Part shown: positions 1 to 8,430 of the stretch, piece after piece
Layout of the letters: each line of letters opens with the position of its first letter
How positions within the stretch are numbered: the stretch's first letter is position 1
Assembly (NCBI GenBank): GCA_004794785.1
Contig: SJOL01005754.1
Coordinates: 394,797 to 458,796, forward strand
Reading direction: 5' to 3'
Origin: Opisthorchis felineus
Lineage: Eukaryota; Platyhelminthes; Trematoda; Opisthorchiida; Opisthorchiidae
Length of the DNA stretch: 64,000 nt
Notes under the pieces: generated by a model
Told to the model about the DNA's origin: nothing
Database searches by the model: none
The model's input: only the letters and a program-made list of their open reading frames with translations
Program-made: the position numbers and the translations under genes

Positions 1-25
1 CTAAAGAAACTGAGTGCGAGCTTAT

Positions 26-250
26 TCTGATAACATTATTAAAATTTTAAATTATTTTAGAAGCAGTTCGCTAGACAAGACAAACGATTGTCTGCGTACT
101 CTAGCAGCCCGAAAGGTAGTAGGTCTAATGAAAGTCAGCCAATTTCTAGGCCATTATTACAGGCAGTTTGCAGCCACTTCCTTACCTCACGTTGCAACAA
201 CAAAGACTGAAGTAATTCCGTTTTATTTTTCAGGTTTCTGTGGCACATCT
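26..250 (+). pseudogene. Possible Ty3/gypsy reverse-transcriptase fragment (relic)
   Basis: A short open frame contains SQFLGHYYRQFA followed by a SLPHVATTKTE stretch. This resembles the connection region of Ty3/gypsy polymerases, where an FLG..YYRRF motif is followed by an alanine/proline-rich segment and a lysine. An aspartate (the D of LDKTND) lies about 24 residues upstream of FLG, close to the usual spacing. Two residues are missing between FLG and YYR compared with the family. No aspartate-rich catalytic motif is present in the window, since the fragment begins near its edge. Downstream frames do not continue the similarity. The resemblance is seen by eye and is weak; a chance open frame is a real alternative. 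Confidence 0.35.
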
Positions 251-1680
251 TAGATGACTCATATCTTTCACTCATTGAAGGAGAATTTCTTATTCCTATA
301 TTGAATCACTTGTGACTTCAACCTGCAATCGGAAAGACCGAATGCAGTCAACATATCGTATTTGCCTTAGGCTGCTGGTTTGCGGATCTATACGGCGAGT
401 GAAAATTCCCACAACCAAGTTTGGATGAACTCCGTCCGTACATTTATACATGCACTACGTAATTCAGAATCTGAGCACATATGGCTTTTTAAATCGTTTA
501 TTTCAGGAAAGAGTACGAAACGTGAATTTTTCAGGTCTGATACAATTAAAATGAGTCAGACGCTTTATGAATAGTGCGTTTAGAGTGAGCTGTCGACGGA
601 CTTTTTCGAGGGTCCTGATGAACTGTTGACCGGCTTTTTTAAATCAATTTAAGTTTTTGGGTGGCAGATGCTGTTCTTCAACCAATGGTCAACAAAATGT
701 AGTGCAGAAAGCTCAAGAAGGATACGGAACAATTCATCAAAGAATGCATCATCCAGGGTACCTCATCCCCTACTATTCAATAATTAGGATACTGCTGTTC
801 TTTATAACTATTCTGTCATTGATTTTACTACTAAAAGCACTCTAAGAGAGGACTTGGTACTAACAATGAAAAAATAGTCAGTAAAGAAATTGTTTTGGCT
901 CTCTCGCTGACTTTCGGGTAGCGCAGCAATCCACAATTCACCTGAGGAATATTGACCACAAAAGGATCTCCGATTTTACCTTTCCACGGTCGTCGTTCTG
1001 TGTGGTGATGTATGAGGACACATTCCGAACCCGTATTCAATGGCATATTGTTTGTAGCTGATAAACTCTCTGACTTAATGATTTTAATATCAATGGTGAC
1101 TATTACATCCCTGACTGTGTGTCATCCTGTTTGGTGTGACGTGCACCCTTGTTCAGCATTAGCATCGGTTGGCCTGTGCAGCTTGTGACTTCCGAGTGTT
1201 GTCCGGCCCCGGTAATTCGGAACGGCTATCTTCATTCAATACGACTACATCAAGCCAGATTTTATAGGTGAACTGACTGACGCCATCTGTACCTTCAATA
1301 ATGTTCAACATCCTTCGATTGAGGTCACACATTCAAGGGAAAGGTGTGAAAACCCACCTCGACTTAAATTTGACCACCCCGTGCATCCAAAACAGGATAA
1401 TTTAAGCAGAACCAAAATATCAAACGCTTTTGTGTACATATTATTTCATCTGATAAAAAGAGTAAACTGCGTACCATGTGTGGTAGCTCTAAACACCCAA
1501 CAAAGAGGACGGCCTGTTTGGGAGACATTTGCTTGATTGAAGATTGCACTTCAAATGTACTCAGACAATTTAAGAATCCATAATGTTATTCATTTTGGGT
1601 TAGAAAATACCCTCTTTGTAAAACTGGTGTTCACTGCAGGTGTTCGTTGATTATGGGGGAGGGTGGTTAAAATTGCAACT
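251..1680. other. No recognisable gene
   Basis: Only short open frames (71 codons or fewer) occur here, on both strands, without family motifs or convincing splice sites. I see no repeat shared with the rest of the window until about 1690. Probably intronic or intergenic. Confidence 0.5.
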
Positions 1681-1689
1681 GGAGTGGAT

Positions 1690-1905
1690 TTTCAAATTAG
1701 TGTATTTCGCCATTTGCTCAGAATTTGATGTTCAGCTGGAACAGACGCTTAATAGAAGCTCCGGGCTCTATCAAAGGCGAAACCAGTAGTGGCCTGTCGG
1801 AGAGTTTTCAGCAAGATGATGAGTAATGTTATGATTAAGATATCACTAATGTCGTTCCAACGGAGGCATCAGGCATTCTTTGTGCAGCAAAGCCAGTAGA
1901 ATAGC
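1690..1905 (+). repeat. Decayed retrozyme-like repeat copy, hammerhead strand plus
   Basis: Matches the 306-bp repeat seen intact near 2100 and 7020, in the orientation that puts the ribozyme on the plus strand. Recognisable pieces are TTAGTGTATTTCGCC near 1695, GGCGAAACCAGTAGTGGCC near 1775, GAGTTTTCAGCAAGATGATG near 1801 and TTTGTGCAGCAAAGCC near 1880. The GAAAC side of the hammerhead core survives, with GTA as possible cleavage triplet. The CTGATGA box is replaced by unrelated sequence, so this copy should not cleave. The segment order shows it is a permuted piece rather than a simple end truncation. Confidence 0.65.
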
Positions 1906-2092
1906 ACAAATTAGAGAGTTAGCTGGGTATCTCTTTAAGACCAACCTAATCTGTAGATGTATGTAGTTCGCCAATTTCTTTTGGGCAAATGCTCAAAAGA
2001 ACACAGTCCCTACTGGAAGGACAAGTGTATGCTGTTGATTTCTAAGGACTGGGTTGAATTTCTGGTTTCATCAGACTTATCAAATCACAAGT

Positions 2093-2438
2093 ATTAGCGA
2101 AATACACTCATTTGCAAACAAATTTGGTTTTGCGAGAGGCTCACCTGGAACCCAGCTGAATCTCTCGTCTGTGATGTTTCCAGGCAACTGAATGTGCTGC
2201 ACCAGGCCGCCTCATGTTCCAGTTGCTACGATATTCGAGATATCGCGATACGTGTATATTCGTAATGCACTACTCAGAAGGTTGCTGAAAATGCTTCGAC
2301 AGCCCACGACCGGTTTCGCCCTCCTTGGGGCTCATCAGGTAGGCGCAGTCCCCAAGTTTCCGTCAACCTTATGTTCTACTTGAAACCAAATTGCACAGAA
2401 CTAGTGAAATACACTCAGTTGCACACAAATTTGGTTTG
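2093..2438 (-). repeat. Retrozyme-like repeat, full unit plus start of a second (hammerhead on minus strand)
   Basis: One complete unit runs from about 2097, and the start of a second follows: GAAATACACTCA recurs 306 bp later at 2405. This directly shows a tandem period of about 306 bp. The unit holds an AAACCAAATT / AAATTTGGTTT inverted repeat, a TATCGCGATA palindrome near 2243, and the hammerhead core on the minus strand (2302-2344). There is no open frame of note, so the unit is non-coding. It ends abruptly near 2438, where the sequence turns into the reverse complement of the same family. Known relatives in kind are metazoan retrozymes: small tandem non-coding retroelements with type I hammerheads. 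Confidence 0.85.
2302..2344 (-). ncRNA. Type I hammerhead ribozyme, core intact
   Basis: Read on the minus strand, stem I is GCCTAC (2344-2339) pairing with GTGGGC (2307-2302), six pairs including one G-U. The CTGATGA box is 2338-2332. Stem II is GCCC pairing with GGGC around a CAAGGA loop. GAA follows, then ACCGGT as stem III and C as residue 17, giving the triplet GTC with cleavage between 2308 and 2307. Every invariant hammerhead core position appears intact. Stem III is ACC against GGT with no loop nucleotides, so it cannot close within one molecule. It is self-complementary, which predicts a dimeric (two-core) active form, as known for retrozyme and newt-type hammerheads with minimal helix III. 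Confidence 0.82.
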
Positions 2439-2690
2439 CTGCAGCACATTCAGTTGCCTGGAAACATCAAAAACGAGATATTCAGCTGGTTTCCAGGTGA
2501 GTCTCTCGAAAAACCAAATTTGTTTGCAAATGAGTGTATTTCGCTAATTCCGTGCAATTTGGTTTCAAGTAGAACATGAAGTTGACGGAAACTCGGGAAC
2601 TGCGCCTACCTGATGAGCCCCAAGAAAGGCGAAACCGGTAGTGGGCTGTCGAAGAATTTTCAACAACCTTATGAGTAGTGCATTACGAAA
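2439..2690 (+). repeat. Inverted retrozyme-like repeat copy, head-to-head with the preceding one
   Basis: Reverse complement of the 2093-2438 unit. It carries the CACATTCAGTTGCCTGG, CCAAATTTGTTTGCAAATG, TTGGTTTCAAGTAGAACATG and AACAACCTTATGAGTAGTGC segments in order. It begins at the fold-back junction near 2438 and ends near 2690, about 23 bp before a tRNA-derived SINE. It carries a nearly intact hammerhead on the plus strand at 2604-2646. Together with the preceding copy it forms a long imperfect palindrome that could extrude or transcribe as a hairpin. Confidence 0.82.
2604..2646 (+). ncRNA. Type I hammerhead ribozyme, nearly intact
   Basis: Stem I is GCCTAC (2604-2609) with GTGGGC (2641-2646). 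CTGATGA is 2610-2616. Stem II is GCC against GGC with a C-A mismatch where the other copies have a fourth C-G pair. GAA is 2631-2633 and ACCGGT is 2634-2639. Residue 17 is A (2640), so the triplet is GTA, which hammerheads generally tolerate. Cleavage is predicted between 2640 and 2641. Activity is likely lower than for the GTC copies because of the weaker stem II. Confidence 0.72.
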
Positions 2691-2710
2691 TCAAAAGTAG
2701 TTATTTAACC

Positions 2711-2995
2711 AAGATGGCTCAGTGGTTAGAGCGCGAATTTATTGACCGGAAAGTCCGTCGTTCGAACCCGATCTCTGCCTCTCGATTTCTCCTGTCTAGG
2801 CTTGGGCAACCTGGCAGTATCCCAGCCCTCATGCTTCCTTCGGGTGGCGTAGCAGTTAAGCACCGAAAGGGTGGTATAACTGAACGATTTTTGTCCAACT
2901 CAAGGACAGAGTCCCTCAGCTTATGGGGACTGTGCGCACTTGATGAGCTCCAAACAAGGCGAAACTGGCAGAGGGTTGTCCGCAGATGTTAAGCA
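2711..2995 (+). mobile_element. tRNA-derived SINE with a hammerhead-like 3' tail
   Basis: A tRNA-like head has box A at 2715-2733 (TGGCTCAGTGGTTAGAGCG) and box B around 2759-2769 (CGTTCGAACCC), spaced 44-45 nt as in tRNAs. The first 175 bp or so match the SINE at 60033 closely, up to CTGAACGA at about 2887. The tail then differs from that copy and runs into a degenerate hammerhead (see 2934-2992). The tRNA head would drive RNA polymerase III transcription, while reverse transcription must be supplied by another element. An open frame of 104 codons passes through it but is a by-product of the SINE sequence. No clear target-site duplication was found. Confidence 0.82.
2934..2992 (+). ncRNA. Decayed hammerhead motif in the SINE tail
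   Basis: The tail reads TTGATGAGCTCC, then AGGCGAAACTGGCAGAGGG, then TTGTCCGCAGATGTTAAGC. It aligns over about 60 nt with the retrozyme hammerhead region, including TGATGAG, GGCGAAAC and the ending that corresponds to TTTTCAGC. The invariant first C of the CTGATGA box is T, the cleavage triplet is GCA instead of GTC, and stem II is weakened. It should be inactive. The homology indicates that SINE tail and retrozyme share this module. Schistosome Sm-alpha elements are a known example of tRNA-promoted repeats carrying hammerheads. Confidence 0.65.
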
Positions 2996-2999
2996 ATTG

Positions 3000-4600
3000 T
3001 CCCATAACATATACAATAATGACGGAAGAAGCTTTAGTGAATATATCAGCTACACGTTACCATTAGCACATCAGTATGTTTTTGAATAAGCTGAACGCCA
3101 TCAGATCTTCGTTTCTTCATCATACGTGTGAGCACAAAAGTCAACGTCTTCCTAATTTAGGGCTTTTCTGGGTAATATCTGCATTGTTGTCGTGGGCAAA
3201 ACTAATCGGACTACGCCATTAAGGTTATTCGCTGATTGACGAAATCCTAATACTGTGTAAAATAATCTAGATTTCTTCGTGCGAATTCAGTGGCTTGATA
3301 AAAAGCTGATTTATTTAGTTATGATCACTTGTGAGGAGACTTAATGAACAAGGCCGGTTGAGATATTTGGAACGTTCCAACATACCGTTTATTTGGTGAA
3401 TTGCTGTCAGATACCAATTTTGTCTCAACTGACCTGCATCCATCAGCATGCTCTGAACCACATTGTTAACTTAGTTAAGGCTGATTAATGAACCAGTAAC
3501 ACACTTAAATCTGAGAAAAACACTGCAGAGGCATCTGGTCCCAATGGCAACCTCAAAACGAATGTAAAAAGGAATCCGAGTGGGGATTCTGTTGGAAAAA
3601 CAAAAGCACCAGTAGTGCGGAAAGATCTGTTTCAGGTACTCGAAGATACATTCGGTGACGAATAGCATTCTGATCCTTTGATAACACTGACGGTGTGGTA
3701 GCGATTGTATAATAAGGTATTGCCGGGACTATGACGTTGTCGGAGGCTGCCTGTCAACCTAGATAGTATACATCCCCCGGCAGACAGCGTTCCGTATGAC
3801 GAAAAAAACATTGAACATCGCAAATATATCCTACAAAAGAACAGCGAGGAATGGAGGCCACATTCACGAAACAAATGGTGCTCCTTCTAGACAGACAGCA
3901 AGTAGCTCACTGGACTCAGATGTTGTGTTTTGGGACAAAATTTTAAGGAACGTAATGTGGTGGTAAAGCTCCTTCATATTGGACTGGACGCATATATCGA
4001 CCTTCACTTCCGTTTCTGCTCAGCTGCTCACTCTACCTGAAAAACGAGGTGTTAGAACATACCCACTCATTAAAGCTTTATAACACAAAAGTTACATCTA
4101 ACAGTTGAAATAAAAATGCTCCACCACTGGCAGCTCCGAATGCTCCACCGTCTTTCACACTTCTGCTTACTTGCCTTATTAAAAAACGACTATCTCGCGA
4201 GACACTAGTTAACGAGATGTTGCGTGATTTAGGGTTAACCTTCGAAAACACTTGTTCACCAGCGACACTTCTGTGGGAACGATTTTTTATAGGCTTGTAT
4301 GTTTATAGAATATTTTAAACCCGAAGAAACTTGTTCTCGTGGGAATTGTGTTCGTCCTGCATTCGGGGTTAGGTTGAATTTAATTTGCGCCCGTTCCTCA
4401 CTTAGATTGACGCTAGGTGTATGAATCTCAACCTGAGCCACTTTGAATGACTCGGGACTCACCAAGTCATTGGGACTGTAAAAAGTTACCTCGATTGAAA
4501 CAAAGATGTGATGTAAATTGATACAAGGGTGACGTAGAAATCAAGCAGCTTTGCACGAGAGCCGGGTGTAAGTAACGAACACGAAGAGACAAAGGTTTTC
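3000..4600. other. No recognisable gene
   Basis: Short open frames only. A stretch on the minus strand near 3632-3874 is open for 80 codons but shows no motif. No repeat shared elsewhere in the window was seen before the tRNA-like head near 4605. Probably intergenic or intronic. Confidence 0.45.
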
Positions 4601-4604
4601 AGAC

Positions 4605-4664
4605 GAGATTCGCACCAGCGATACCTCGCTCATCAAAAGAGCGTTACCAACTCAGCTCCCGCGA
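4605..4664 (-). mobile_element. tRNA-like SINE head (second family)
   Basis: Read on the minus strand, GCGGGAGCTGAGTTGGTAACG gives a D-arm whose GAGC pairs with GCTC after the loop (box A about 4657-4642). It is followed by an anticodon-arm-like GCTCTTTTGATGAGC hairpin and a T-arm with box B GGTGCGAATCTC (4616-4605). The overall spacing is that of a tRNA. The 5' and 3' flanks do not pair into an acceptor stem, so this is not a functional tRNA gene. It is best read as the head of a tRNA-derived SINE whose body would continue towards lower coordinates; its 3' end was not identified. Confidence 0.55.
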
Positions 4665-4969
4665 TAACTTGCTATTTTCACCTCATATTATTCCAGATAG
4701 CATTATCAGCATCCTTTATTTTCATTGTGGTACGAAGATTGGGCTATATCTATTATACATGCAACAGATGTTTGAATCAAACCACACCATAAAAGTCTTT
4801 TCGGCAAACTACTTATGCGATCAGTTATATCTGACCCCTTCTGCGCCGCAGAATTTAAGTCCTGGTCGATAAGCCTGGATCGGCCGTGCTGCCCATTCTG
4901 CCGATTCCGTCGCTGCTGAATTTACTGGTGATTTATGGGTGAGTATCAGTCCGAACTTGACAATTACGC

Positions 4970-5048
4970 TCAATTAAATTATTTTATCTATTTTTATTTA
5001 TTTTGTTTTCGTTTTATCTATTTTTGTTTATTTATTTATTATTATTTG
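4970..5048. repeat. Degenerate (TTTA)n low-complexity tract
   Basis: About 80 bp built from ATTT/TTTA variations with interspersed G and C. A simple-sequence tract of the kind common in introns and at retroelement 3' ends; no neighbouring element end is evident. Confidence 0.8.
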
Positions 5049-5149
5049 ATCAGCAGTAAGTGGTCGCTTGGTCCTGGCAAACGCTTTACTCAAGCTCATT
5101 CTGTCTGAGAAAGCAATCCGTTACGCCTCTGCTTCGTTTCTGTTGACAG

Positions 5150-5189
5150 AAGCGACAACAAGTTGGAAATTTAATCAAGCACTCCAGCG
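5150..5189 (+). other. Possible 40-nt internal exon (low confidence)
   Basis: A pyrimidine-rich acceptor (GCTTCGTTTCTGTTGACAG) lies immediately upstream and a GTAAGTG donor immediately downstream. One reading frame across the 40 nt is open and hydrophilic (KRQQVGNLIKHSS). Consensus splice sites of this quality also occur by chance in a window of this size, and no flanking exon was found. Only transcript data could confirm it. Confidence 0.22.
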
Positions 5190-5199
5190 GTAAGTGAAT

Positions 5200-7000
5200 G
5201 GGCTTTCACGGGGGTGTCCATTGCCTTTTTTCACTGACAAACTGGTGACGTGGTAATCACGACCTGTGACTTATGAATCTGTAAATCGCCGTTCGAATGT
5301 TAGGAGACAACCAATTGACTTCACAGCATTTTTACCCCGTAAAAGACAGTGAAAAAAATGGTCCGAAACTGCTGGTAGTGTCAAATTCATAAAACACCAA
5401 AACTCACTCTCATTTTGTTGCATTAATTCAGAACCTCTAGAGCCGAACGCTGTTAATTGGATGACCGCCGACAAGTCCAATTCTTCCTGCTTCAAACTGT
5501 TATTCATCCCAACTAGTACCGTGAACTAGCGCTCAGACCCGCGGCGAGTAGCATTCGGAGTGTGAATGCAGTCAGTCCACCGCGTCAAGCCGATGTTGTT
5601 CCAACACACGAAAAGCCGTGCACACAAGTCGGTTTGGACCAATAAATTAGCGCGTTGAGCACAATTCGTTTATCTTGCTGACTCAAAGTGTGTAGCATGC
5701 ACTGATTGGCTGACTTTCTGTTGGACAAGTAGACAGGTTCAGCGCAGCGCACGCAGTGGCACGAGTCAGCTGAAATGCGAGTGCCTGTGGGTCAGATAGA
5801 TCAGATGCATCGATCAGCCGCTCGTATGTCAAATATCTGGGTTAGCGCCCCTCGACTGAGCACCAGTGAGTGCGCCAAATTGGGATTATTGATTCCATCG
5901 ACCCAACTAGCTGATGTAGCGAGGGCTCTATAATCATACAATGCGGACATGACTACACAGGTGTATTGCTCGCATAATTGGTCGGTGTGGCACTGGTTGA
6001 ACTTGTGCGAGTTGCCAAGATGGAAACGTGTTGGTTTGACGCTTAGCTTTGAGTTGCCACAAGCTCAGTATGGTAGAAGACGGACCGCTGAAAAGTTGCC
6101 ACTGTGACTGGGTAAGAAAGTCAAATGTATACCTCATATAAATAGGTTATTGCTCGTCAGCATGAAAAAGGAAACGAATAAAGCAAGAGTGAATAAAGCT
6201 ATCTGCGAACGAATGCCTAAATAGGTAAAGAAATACACAAGGCTCCCACAAATTGTCCCCAATTGTCCCCGCAAGCAATGGTGCTGCACCAAAACTTTGT
6301 AACATTTGGCCTGAAGTTAAGTGCTAAAATTTTTAGGAGTTTGCGCGCAATCTTGAATTAAGCTTGTGGTCTGAATTTCATCTTGATTGCCCACGAGCTT
6401 ACACGTTCCTTGAAGAGATCTGATCACTAAATAGCTCAAGAGAGCACGCTGTGACAACCTTAAGTTGGTTGGCTAGTCCGACCGAAACGAATAACTCACT
6501 CGCCGACAGACCGGACTAGTTTCGTTTAACCTTTGCCTTGAACACTAAGAAGTTGTGGAAGTGAACTTACCGATCGATAATGTGACGTTGGCTTCGGTGT
6601 CATCATAATCTACTGAGACTGGTCATTGGAAATGGGACTTTAAACTCAGGTGCGATTAGTGGTTATTTCTGATGTCAAAGCCCAGTCACGTGTGCACTGT
6701 GTACTGGTAAATGCGTCCTGATTTGACATCTGGAGACAATTGTAAGTCACAAACCTTAACGGACTGAGGTATTCACTGATAAACCATCATCATGTGAGAC
6801 ACTCTCCAAAACATTTCAGTATTTTGAATAATCTCAGCAATGTGGGAGAGCGTATAAGTGAAACAGACACGAATACAGCAACCGACGGCGACTCCACAAA
6901 ATATTTTATTTCTAATTCTAGTGCAGAGCGAAAGAGAAAAAGAGTAGAAAATGCTGCAGCAATAAGATGAGGGCGATTTGTTATCCACGGAAAACATCAA
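5200..7000. other. No recognisable gene; one short tandem duplication
   Basis: Open frames are short and featureless. AATTGTCCCC occurs twice in tandem at 6251-6270. Nothing else repeated or structured was seen. Confidence 0.45.
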
Positions 7001-7003
7001 ACA

Positions 7004-7257
7004 GCTGAACATACTCGTAATGTACTACTCATGAGGTTGCTGAAAATTCATCGACAGCCCACGACCGGTTTCGCCCTCCTTGGGGCTCATCAGGTAGGCG
7101 CAGTTCCCGAGTTTCCGTCAACCTCATGTTCTACTTGAAACCAAATTGCACGGAATTAGCGAAATACACTCATTTGCAAACAAATTTTTTTTTTCGAGAG
7201 TCTCACCTGGAACCCAGCTGAATCTCTCGTTTGTGCTGCTTCCAGGCTGAACATACT
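7004..7257 (-). mobile_element. Retrozyme-like insertion bounded by a 12-bp target-site duplication
   Basis: The element is 7016-7245 (230 bp). It is flanked by perfect direct repeats GCTGAACATACT at 7004-7015 and 7246-7257. Relative to the unit at 2097, it begins inside the region just before ACTACTCAT, contains the whole hammerhead part, passes through the tandem junction (CTTGAAACCAAATTGCAC, GGAATTAGCG, AAATACACTC) and ends in the middle of the unit at TTCCAG. It is thus circularly permuted and somewhat shorter than one period. The duplication shows it arrived by an insertion that makes a staggered cut, as target-primed reverse transcription does. No coding capacity. Confidence 0.85.
7057..7099 (-). 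ncRNA. Type I hammerhead ribozyme, core intact
   Basis: The 43 nt are identical to 2302-2344. Stem I GCCTAC (7099-7094) pairs with GTGGGC (7062-7057). CTGATGA is 7093-7087, stem II is GCCC/GGGC around CAAGGA, then GAAA, with GTC cleavage predicted between 7063 and 7062. Stem III is the loopless palindrome ACCGGT. The surrounding repeat differs from the 2302 copy at several positions, so identity limited to the ribozyme is notable. Confidence 0.82.
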
Positions 7258-7259
7258 AT

Positions 7260-8385
7260 TCGAAGTGAGCTCCGACAATTTGGACACTTCTATGCAGACA
7301 CTGGTTTAAACCACCATGGTCTATGTGTTAAATACTTTATGAATACCTGTATGAATATACATATCCTCACCTAAAGCTGACACACTGACAAGATAGTGGG
7401 GCTTCAGTGCTGTAATGATCTTGTTGACTGTATTAGCTTGAAATCAAGTTTTATAAATATTAGAATGACCAACAAGGAACAGCCCGATGAAGACGCCTGT
7501 GTCCTCGTTCTTTATCCGGGACTTTGAAGGGTTCAAGGAGCAGAGAACGTGCGTCTGCCTTTACAGTCCACGTAATGTCTGAGGAGATGGAGTTTCTGAA
7601 GTATTGAGCCTGAAAAATGAACTTATTTCACGTACTTTAAGTTTTGACTCACAAAACAGTTGGGCGATGACTTATCTCGAGGGGGAAAGGAATTAAGGTA
7701 CAGAGATCTGAATTCTAATGCAACGGCGCACTCTAGGTGCCTCTCAAACAGCGCCGGACTCTCGATTTTTAAATTTATTTCGACCGTCGGATTGATAACG
7801 CTCCAACGGTCAAGGTCAAACGTTGGGTGATCGATGTGTGCCTTTTAGTGTAAGCCTGTTCTAACCCGTCTCTTTTCTCATGACGGCAACATCGCTACTT
7901 TCATAAATATAAGGAGATTCTGTGCACTTTGGTGAATTACCCTACATTTCTTACACTCTTAAAGCAGCAACCAGTATGACGTTACCCCCAGTGTGCCTCT
8001 TAATATAATATTTTTGCAATATGAAGACTTGCTGCTCTTTGTCGGACTGCGCCTTTTCGACCTTTCTGGGATGGCTGAACACTGTAACTCGTAGGATAAT
8101 TGCAACATGACAAGGTGGCAGTCAACTGACTGCATCCAAGAAAGGTTACGTAAATTAGTACCTAGCACGTTTTGCGTGGCAAGGTCTATGTTCTCTGTTG
8201 CGAACTGGCTTTAGAATTTTCAGCCTGACAGATACTGACGGCCTTTTGAGCTACCATTCGTCTGTGTTCACTTCAGTCACTGTTCTGTTGTGGCAAGCCA
8301 AGTCAGGTACGTGAGACAGATAGTTGGAATTTTTCTCAAGCATCAGATGGTGTGCAAGAAAACTTCACTTTTTGTCGAGGAGTCT
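7260..8385. other. No recognisable gene
   Basis: Short open frames without motifs; no shared repeats seen. Confidence 0.4.
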
Positions 8386-8430
8386 AGATTCGAACCAACT
8401 GTTTATTTAGCATCTTAAGTGGTTCGACCA
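8386..8430 (-). mobile_element. tRNA-like SINE head (third family, short spacing)
   Basis: On the minus strand a box A-like TGGTCGAACCACTTAAG begins at 8430, and box B GGTTCGAATCT ends at 8386 (starting at 8396). The boxes are only about 34 nt apart, shorter than in a real tRNA. A similar arrangement occurs at 53149-53196, also on the minus strand: TGGCCGAACG, TTTAG, GGGTTCGAATCT, spaced about 36 nt. The shared odd spacing suggests one repeat family derived from a tRNA with a reduced anticodon region. Body and ends are not defined. Confidence 0.4.

Noticed and set aside
2678..2992. 104-codon open frame as a protein gene
   Set aside because: It runs through a tRNA-derived SINE and its hammerhead-like tail. 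The same peptide pattern appears in the other SINE at 60033, as expected from repeat DNA.
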